Positions 47,801 to 56,800 of a stretch of DNA of 64,000 nucleotides are shown here, piece by piece (the stretch's first letter is position 1; the number at the start of each line of letters is the position of its first letter). The position numbers were made by a program, and so were the translations under genes. The notes below the pieces were generated by a model. It worked only from the letters and a program-made list of their open reading frames with translations, had not been told where the DNA came from and searched no databases. This DNA comes from Flabesymbios commensalis (Eukaryota > Annelida > Polychaeta > Terebellida > Flabelligeridae), in assembly GCA_964017125.1 (NCBI GenBank), contig OZ024902.1:106870560-106934559 (forward strand). The letters run 5' to 3'.

Positions 47801-50800
47801 AGGGCCTATTTTACCGTTTTTTAGAAGGACACTAAAATAAAATTGACAACAATTCGAATTTTTTTTCAAAATAGTAGTAGTTTAATTTCTTTTTACTATC
47901 GTTTTAGTCACAGCCCTCGGCCATATACACATGTAGGTCACTGAAAAATATTTGTGCCCAGATTTTATTTTGAATATTTTTTTCAACCCTTTTATCAATA
48001 CGGGCGCCAAAAAAAAAAACATTATAAAATATGTGTAAAGTTTGGAAATCTGCCATTTTTGTTGAGTGCTATTTAGAAGCAAGCTAATTCGCTAAAAGTG
48101 TCCCCATTATGTCCCCAGTGGACTGGAAGGTAAAGTTTTAAAAAATCTGTTGCCATTTTTTTTCTCTAACTACATATTTATGATACACGCGTCTTTATCG
48201 CTAACTCTAATTTGCGATAAAATTCAAATGTGCTGATATTTCTGTCTCCAGTAGGATATTATAATTAGGTTACCTCCACATGCTATTATTATTTATTATT
48301 ATATTTATTATACATGAATCTCATATTGGTGTTTGTTCAAATTATTACGGGAAACTTAATAATATATAAAGTGACACTTTGAATACTAAGGCTGATATTT
48401 TGTTTCTAAAACACTATATCTAATATGGCTATTTATTATTATAATTACCATGATTATTTCGTGTTAATCTCATTTTGCTGTTTATGTTTACATGTTGTAT
48501 GGCAAATGATATACATAATGACACTTTGAATGCCAAGGCTGGGTCTTAAAAAAAAATGTAAAATAATGTAAATTAAGGCACAATGTTTGAGACTTAGTAG
48601 GTTGCATCTTGATCATTATGGCATTTTCCTAATATCCCTGAAGATTATAGCAATAAACATAAATTTCTGTCTACATGTTTTATGGAGAACACACTATTAT
48701 GTATATATAATGACACTTCGAATGCTAAAGAACAATGTTTGAGACATTAGATGTCGACTCGTATCTCGAACATTATTTTATAATCCAGATATTCCTAAAG
48801 ATAATAACAATGAACAGTTTATATTTATCTCAAGTACAAGGTGAAATTAACATTCCATGTTTTCATACAGCTAGATGTATAAAATTAACTTAAATATACT
48901 GATATGTCCTGATCACATAATTAAAGAAATTGGTCATGTAATATAAATTCATTGAAATGATAATATAAGTTTAATTAACCACCTCATCACACAAACACTT
49001 TTAGTACTAAATATGTATTTATTCTTAAAAATAGAATAAATATATTCAAGATTAATTTATGCGAAAATATAGATATACCATACAACAAGCAAACAAATAA
49101 ATTACCACTTGGGCCTAATTCTTAAATTTGGAATATTGTTTAATACCAAAAAGACTGCTTATGGAATTGTGTTAATGTTGTTTTATTCAACATATTTACT
49201 TCAAACATCATGATGTGTAGCATGTAATGCCTCCTTGAATTGACATGTATTATAACCAGCTGCCACACCAACGCTATACAAAAAATACGGGTTTAAAAAT
49301 AAATTAGGGTTCATAAAATAAAAACGCTAATGTATTTATTTTCGACCTCACATTAAAAAATTACCCCACCAAAAATGTTGGTGACGTATGTCAAGTGCTT
49401 TAAGAGCAAACACACCATGGAGCTGAAACACTTCTCAGAAATGATGCAATTGGTGCTGCACGATTCTCAATTTCATGAAATCATGACAGGACAATAAACT
49501 ATAATGGGACATGCAAATTCGTCTTCCGGTCCAGGTCCAGACCGCCGGGTTGAATAGAATCACAGCAAATCTTCAAGTCTATCAAATCACTCAAAGCAAC
49601 TCATGAACTAGTTGATTATGTGATGGCCGCACATAAAATGGGTGGTAGGCCATAATTTTATGTAGATAAAGAGTAGCAAAGACTTTCGTCCAACACAGGT
49701 GAAACGTAGTTAGATTCCGATCCTAACCATCCATCACCATGGTCACTGTAGATTTCAATAGCTTAATAAATACTTTAAAAGTGATATTGAAAAACATTTG
49801 ATACATGACTCTCCTTATGTGTACATGTTTAAAAACCTGATTTTAGAAAGATGAATTGCAAACAAGGACAATTTCGCCCTACCGCCAATAGCTAATAACC
49901 TTTTATCGATGACGTAAATGCCAGATTTTACATCCAAGATGTTCCAGCTTAAATGACCCATGTTGCTAATATAGTTTTACCATCCATTCATAACGTACAT
50001 TTAGCACTCACTCGTGGGCAATTCCACGGTGTCGGACGTACGTTTCGGACACTTTTTTTATGCCTGGTGCCCCAACTGGGAATGAGAATTATATTAAGTT
50101 GTTGCTATTTCATACACACAAGCTCACTGTATCATGTGGGACATTTGAATATTTTATGTCATTCACACATATCGGCTATGAGCCAATATAAGGGTGGTGT
50201 CGGACGTACGCAGACAAATTGATATTTTCTAAAACAAATTTTCAGTACCATATCTGTCTGAATCCTTGGGTGACAACATAACAATGTGGCCTGATACTGA
50301 TAGAGGATAGTGTTGTCTTATTATTACATATAAAATATTTTTCATTTTTATTTTAATTGTTCTAGAAATTATTGGATATCTTTGGTGTCGGACGTACACT
50401 CACTTGGTGTCGGACGTACATGTCTGAAATTAAGGATTTTGCTCATTCTGCTACACCCACAAGCAAAGTCAAAAATGTTGCAAATGCTTTTTACAATCAT
50501 TTTGAGGGGTTGGCATACAAAATTACATAATTTATCAATATATAAGTATAAGATGTATAATAATAGCAGTAATTGGCCATGCCGTAACCATATCATAACT
50601 GTGTTAGGTAAGAGTGAAGTATATAGTGCTAAGTTAACATCACTTTTCGGCTGGATTTTAGTTTGTGAAAATATAAACACTGTAATTTACAAAATTAAAA
50701 TGGCAAGTGAGTGTTTTAGAGATCAGCCTTGATGCTGCCCAGGCTAACTGGGCATGGTCCAAGGTTATTTACATGATTTTATTCCCGTTATCTATTAACA

Positions 50801-53800
50801 GATATGTCGGGTGACTTCCCCCCAGACATCATTAATTATCGATGTTCAATAGTCGATGAGGTACCATTAGTTTAGATGTTAGGCCTTCAATAATGCTGAT
50901 TGGTGTTTTCTTGGTTGGTAAATATAGAGAGATGCATTCATTCACCATGTTCATGAACATTCATCAAGCTAGCTGTTCTTCTGAACGTTAGCAGTGGTGC
51001 CGAATTCCAGTGTATTTGGCGACTTTGGCTGGATCATATTGTCTATTAAATGGCTTAAATTATCAACAGAGCACCACATTTATTTATCAAAATGCAGTTA
51101 AATGGTCATTTAGCACTCTTTACATAATTTTATAATGATCTATGCGCTGCATCTGGACTCCCAGATTCTTGAGAATATTTATCAAGAATTAAAAGACCTT
51201 CACCATGTCAACAGAGATTCAGTGTTATACATGGTGTCAGACGTACACAAATATCATGTTTGGCCTGCAGTGAGTTGCATATTCAACATGCAGCATTTGT
51301 ACTATTGCATGCAGTTCTGATTGCATATTTGCATTAAGGGTACTATTTGTATTCAACATATTAGATAAATTAAAGTAGATATCCAACTATCATATCTAAA
51401 AAATAAAATAATTTACTATTTTGGTGTCGGACTTACAAGCTAATTCTCTTACGCATACTTTACACTACTTTGCCATTCACAATTGATGAATAATTTCTCT
51501 TTCTGATATTATATCTATCCATTACCTCATAATAAACTGACATGTGGCTCATTGAGCCATTTAGTGGGCATGAGTATACTAAGCAGCCTTGTGATTGACA
51601 CAAGGTGTCGGACGTACATTACAAAAGTGTCGGACGTACGCTTGTTTGCATGGCGATAATCAAACAGGCAACCATCACAGTGACTCCATGCTGCATAGCT
51701 GAGGTAATGGTATCATTTCTGTTTTGCATAAGGAATTCTAGAACACTGGATGTGGTTTGTCTGCTTGAAAAAAAACATTTTGATAAAATTTGCTGTCGGA
51801 CGTACATATTCGTTTTTATCAATTTAACACAGAATTGTCACACCTGAAAACCCATGTTGAAGACGAGTACAGCCATCAACATATATATTGTTTTCAACAG
51901 ACATCTTCTACTGATGAACAAACACTAAATATTTCCTACTGATGGCATTTCTTATGTCATAGTGCAAATAATACAAACAGGTGTCAAATTGTGTAATATG
52001 TTACCAATGCCAAATAGTGTTTAAATAATCAAGATCAGCGCGATTTTACATCAATGTAGTTCTGTTTCCTGGCCAAACAATTATTGATTCACAAAATTTG
52101 ACAAGTTTTCTATGAAATTAAGATATGAAAATGGGAATCAGGCCATTTTAAAATTTTCACACCTAGGTTGACACTTTACTAAAAAGTATATGTAAAATAT
52201 CTGAACGTCTCAGAAGAGGTCCACGATTTTCAAATAAAGGGGGATAAAGTAAAGACCTGCAGACTGAAAAAGTTCTTGTTGTCCAATAACGAACATAAAC
52301 GTCAACTGATAAGTCTGCCTAAACTCAAGTTGTACTATAATACCAATGCTTTAGAACTTGAAAAACAATATCTTTCGCCATCTAGAGGGTGGTGAAGCCA
52401 CATGGTTGTTTACAGATGTTTCAACAATACCCGTATCTGAACTAAATCTTAGCTCTACACAGCACAGAAAGAAACTGATTCTCGAATCATCATGCGTACA
52501 CATTGCATATGTTAAGAAGAGTGGATACACCTCAGAATCAAAAGGGACTCAATTGCTTCTGCATTGCCAAAATGTCCCTTTTTGTAATAAAAACAACTTA
52601 GTTGATTGGGCAGGTTCTGATAATACCACAAGCAACATTGAGCAGCTTTTAACCGCTTGGTGCATTTCAATTGGGCAGGCTCTGTTCTGGTCATTTGCTC
52701 TCCTATGAGCTTTAAAACCTGTTAAAGTTGATTGAGCAGGTTCTGCTTTCACGGTTACAATGCTGTTTTAAACATTTAAACATCGGGGTAAAGTTAATCC
52801 ATACAAATTTCTGCAGAATGCATCCAATATGTACCTACATTAGCAAGCTTAGGTGAAGAATGGGATCCTTAATAATACCTATTGAATCATTTAACATAAT
52901 TTCGGGAGGTTAAAGTTGAGAATGTATGGGAAAACTACCATAAAACTACCATAAAATCCTCAGCAGCAATTGATTTATTCAATTATCCACCTTGTCATCG
53001 CACTTTCAAGCAAAAATAACACATTTCCATGACGCCATTTGGAAATGATCACATCAATCCTCTTTGAGTGTGCCACTTGCTGTGGTTTTTAGATTACATA
53101 ATTCTATAGCAATTAGTTGACATTTTATCGCAGCAGGTGTCCTCTCCAGAAAATTAAATAGATTATGCAAATGAAGAAGATGACAATACAGCTGACGAAG
53201 ATTATTTGCTCAATCAACTTGTTGGCGACATCGTTTTCTCATAGTATGCTTGTATAATCAAAGCAAATCGACATATATTTCAGATGCACATCTATTAATA
53301 ATTAAATCTTACATCCTTGGTGGATATGCCCACTCCACTGTAGATCCCGTTATTTTTGTTTTTACAATAATTTTAATTTTCTCATATGCGGCTAGGTACA
53401 CGTAGGCCTATAACTTTTGGGTAAAGATCAACGCTTAGTAAAGTTGGTAGAACAGTTTTGACATTTATTAGCACCAAATTTGCATCTGTCCTGGTGCTTT
53501 GTATCGATACACCCATGTTTGTTTGCTTCGGCGCATACCATTAAATGTTAACCCCACCTCGTTTTTCTAGTCACTTATTAAAAATAATATGTTTATCTTG
53601 TGTTTTATTATTATAATCTGTACGGATACTCGGATTGATGACAAAATACTCAATATAAAATACATTTGTGTACATATAGGCTGATGAATGAGATGACACT
53701 GCCCTCCAGACACAGACTTCGAAATTCGAGCCCTGGCGGTCTGATGCCAATCACGCTACCTCTCGGTCACGGAGGCTCTCCACAATATTGAATCATTTTG

Positions 53801-56800
53801 AGTGAGCGGGGAAGAAACATTTTGTTTCTTTGAAACTCTGAGGCCAGAGTGGGGTTCAAACCTGCGATCTTTGACTTTCCAAGCAGGCAGCTTTAACCAC
53901 GGCACCAAGGCGCCCGCCCATAATGCTCAATATACAACATATTAAATCTCAAGCATTGTTCCCTTATATCAAAATAAAATTGAATAGCCTTATTATTTAA
54001 AGTGTATTTATATATATTACTGTTGTTCTCCATAAACATGATAAAGAATTAAACATCAATAAGCGACTAACATAAAATATGTACCCTAATCATAATAATA
54101 GCCAGATTATTTATAGTATTTTACAAACAAAAAATCTGCCCTAGCATTCGAACTGTATAAAACAATTAAATTTTACTTTGTTCTTCCAGTCATTTATTAA
54201 ATTATCCTGTGCTTATTGTTATAATCTTTATGGATATCTGGATAACGCCACATTGGTCAAAATACAAGTCTTAAGCATTGTGCTTTATTATATATTATTT
54301 TAAATTTATTTTAAAAAACTCAGCCTTGGCATTCAAAGTGTCCTTATGCATATTATTTGGTTTTCCATCAAACATTTAAACATAATATACATCAATATGA
54401 GACTAATAATAAATATTTATATTACATACAATATTAGATATCCACAGTATATAAACTGTAAGCAAAAAATTGGTATTAGCATTCAAAGTGTCATTTTATA
54501 TATTTTTTCTTCATAAACATGTAAACATAAACATCAATATGAGATTCACATAAAATATTCATAATAAATATAATGATAAATATCCACAGCATGAGTTAAC
54601 TTCATTATAATGGCCTTTTGGAGGCATAGATATCAGCACATTCGAATTTTACCGCAAATTAGGGTTAGCGATAATGACGCGCGTATCCTAAATATGTAAA
54701 TATTTAAAAAAATTGGCCCTAGATTTTTCAACTTCCAGTCCCCTGGGGATATAATGGGGACACTTTTTGTGAATTAGCTTGCTTCTAAGTACCACTCAAC
54801 AAATATGACAGATTTCTAAACTTGACAAATATTTTATAATGTTTGTATTTTTTAGGCGACCGTATTGATAAAAGGGTTGAAAAAAACATTCAAAATGAAA
54901 TCTTGGCACAAATATTTTTCAGTGACCTACATGTGTATATGGCCGAGGGCTATGAATAAAACAATAGTGAAAATAAGTAAAACTACTACTATTTTGAACA
55001 TTTTTTCGAATTGCTGTCAAATTTATTTTGGTGTTCTTCTAAAAAAATGGTAAAATAGGCCCTAGGACTTAAAGCGTCCTGTTTGGCAAAAAAGAACCAT
55101 AACTCGCTATGTCCCAATGGTCAAGCTAAATAAAAATCACAGTGAAAATTTCTTAGCTTTTGTGAATACGAGGGCTAGATCTGGCTCCCGGCCTATTAAT
55201 CCCATGCTGATTCTACATTAACCATTCAATCGCTAAGCACGTCTGTAATCGTTTGAAATATGTTTCAGTAGGCAAAAATATCACTGTTATTGGAAGTGAG
55301 TGTGTGCTTAAACTTCAAGTTATGAAAATATTTTAACTTTTCATCCACTTGAAACTGTGATATCTGTATCCGTGCACTGATGAATGAAATTTGAGCGAGA
55401 CATGCACAGTTAACAACAAAATGTATGATCCCGTCTGATTATAACTGATCATGTACAGTCGGCACGTGTCTATGCATACATTTGTAACCTCTGTTTTCCT
55501 GGCCTGAATTAAAATACTTCACAAAAACATTGATACAAAATGTATCTTTGTGGAGATAATCAATCGATATTTTACACTATTTCAAGGGGATGAATTTCGT
55601 CGAGTGATAGTAAAGATATTATAGATGTACTACAATGTTTACATAATGATAACTTACACTGGAGTCATTCATGCCGACAAACTAAAAAATCGGCTGTGAA
55701 ATGATGTGTTTTTATTCATTCCAAATGTGTAACACAACGAGATATGGATGTGCTCAGTACATTTAATTAATCGTAAGTAAAACGGTAAGGTTTGGATTTT
55801 CTTACTTGAATATTAGGGCAGAAATAGACACCACTATGGCCGTGGTCAAATGAGGCCATGCTTATGTTGGAAACAGTCTTCGATCGTCAGTAAACAGGAG
55901 TCCCAACTAAATAGTTCAGCTTTTGGTCACAGTGTGGCGTGTTCTTATTGAAAAGGATGTATTGGTGAATGTTTCTTTCTATCAGCGGTTATGAACTCAC
56001 CTTTTGACAAATGTCGGTTTTTATCTCTTTCAAGGCTCGCTCTGAGAACACACATCCACACTTCAAAAAATAGCAAAATCTGAAAACAAAATAATAAATA
56101 TCTTTAATAACATCAATGAACAATCAGAAAAAGATCTAGGAGCAAACTAAATAAATCAATTTTATTGACAGCATTAATGGCAAGTTCTAGTTCTAACAGA
56201 ATAACCAGAAAACAAAAAAACACATAATATACACAGAAAAGTACTTCTCATACATGTATGTATACTTACTTATATTTTCCACTCATTTCCAATCCAGACA
56301 CAGGACATATATATTGAGATGTCTGTTTATGTAAATATGCATCTTCATTCTTCACCTGTTTAGAGTTCTGTGCTGGGTTATCTGTCAATTTTATTTCCTT
56401 AACATCCTACAACCATAAAGTCAGTTTTCATTTAATCAGTAGATATATACAAAAAGTATGTATAGGCCTACACATATATAGCAACCACAGTGGTCCACCC
56501 TACACAATATTCATTTTTAAATCTATGCAGAGGAGCCAGATATGTTGATAGTCTCAGTAATGTTTGATAATTGCTGCAAATCCCAAACACCAACTTCTAT
56601 CAAAGAGAAATACCTCCCCTAACTACCAATGCAGTATCACTTTGGGGAAGGGGGAGGGGGGTATATCTTGAGCTTTGAGCTGCTTGTAAATTGTTGTTAT
56701 TCCAAACAACAATGATGAAGTTTTGGCTTTCGTTGACAATATTTTTCTTACCTCCAGATTATGCTAAAATTACACTGGCACACTTGCAGATCAGGTGACA

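Larger units (their letters stand above)
47671..55193. mobile_element. Large element with 1.1-1.3 kb terminal inverted repeats, unclassified
   Basis: The two ends are inverted copies: GGCCGGGAGCCAGATCTAGC at 47671 and its complement ending at 55193, alike through AACAGGACGCTTTAAG, AAGCAAGCTAATTC and AGTGTCCCCATTAT to about 48775 and 53920. Both are flanked by TA. The interior (about 5.1 kb) has no intact gene; a decayed coding-like stretch lies at about 52200-52700. It also carries the motif locus at 50016-51805 and SINEs. The ends do not begin AGT, as I would expect of a Polinton. It looks old and broken, and it lies in the RTF2 intron. Confidence 0.75.

Noticed and set aside
50016-51805. 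CRISPR-like array (short repeat, unique spacers)
   Set aside because: Spacers are long and uneven, no cas genes are present, the repeat tolerates changes and the related locus is a transposon.
52358-52708. 116-codon frame as an intact gene
   Set aside because: Composition is coding-like only in patches and repeated ATTGGGCAGGTTCTG blocks cross it; treated as a decayed remnant of the large element.
47671-55193. Polinton/Maverick
   Set aside because: Ends do not start AGT, no polymerase, integrase or capsid signature was recognised, and the flank looks like TA.
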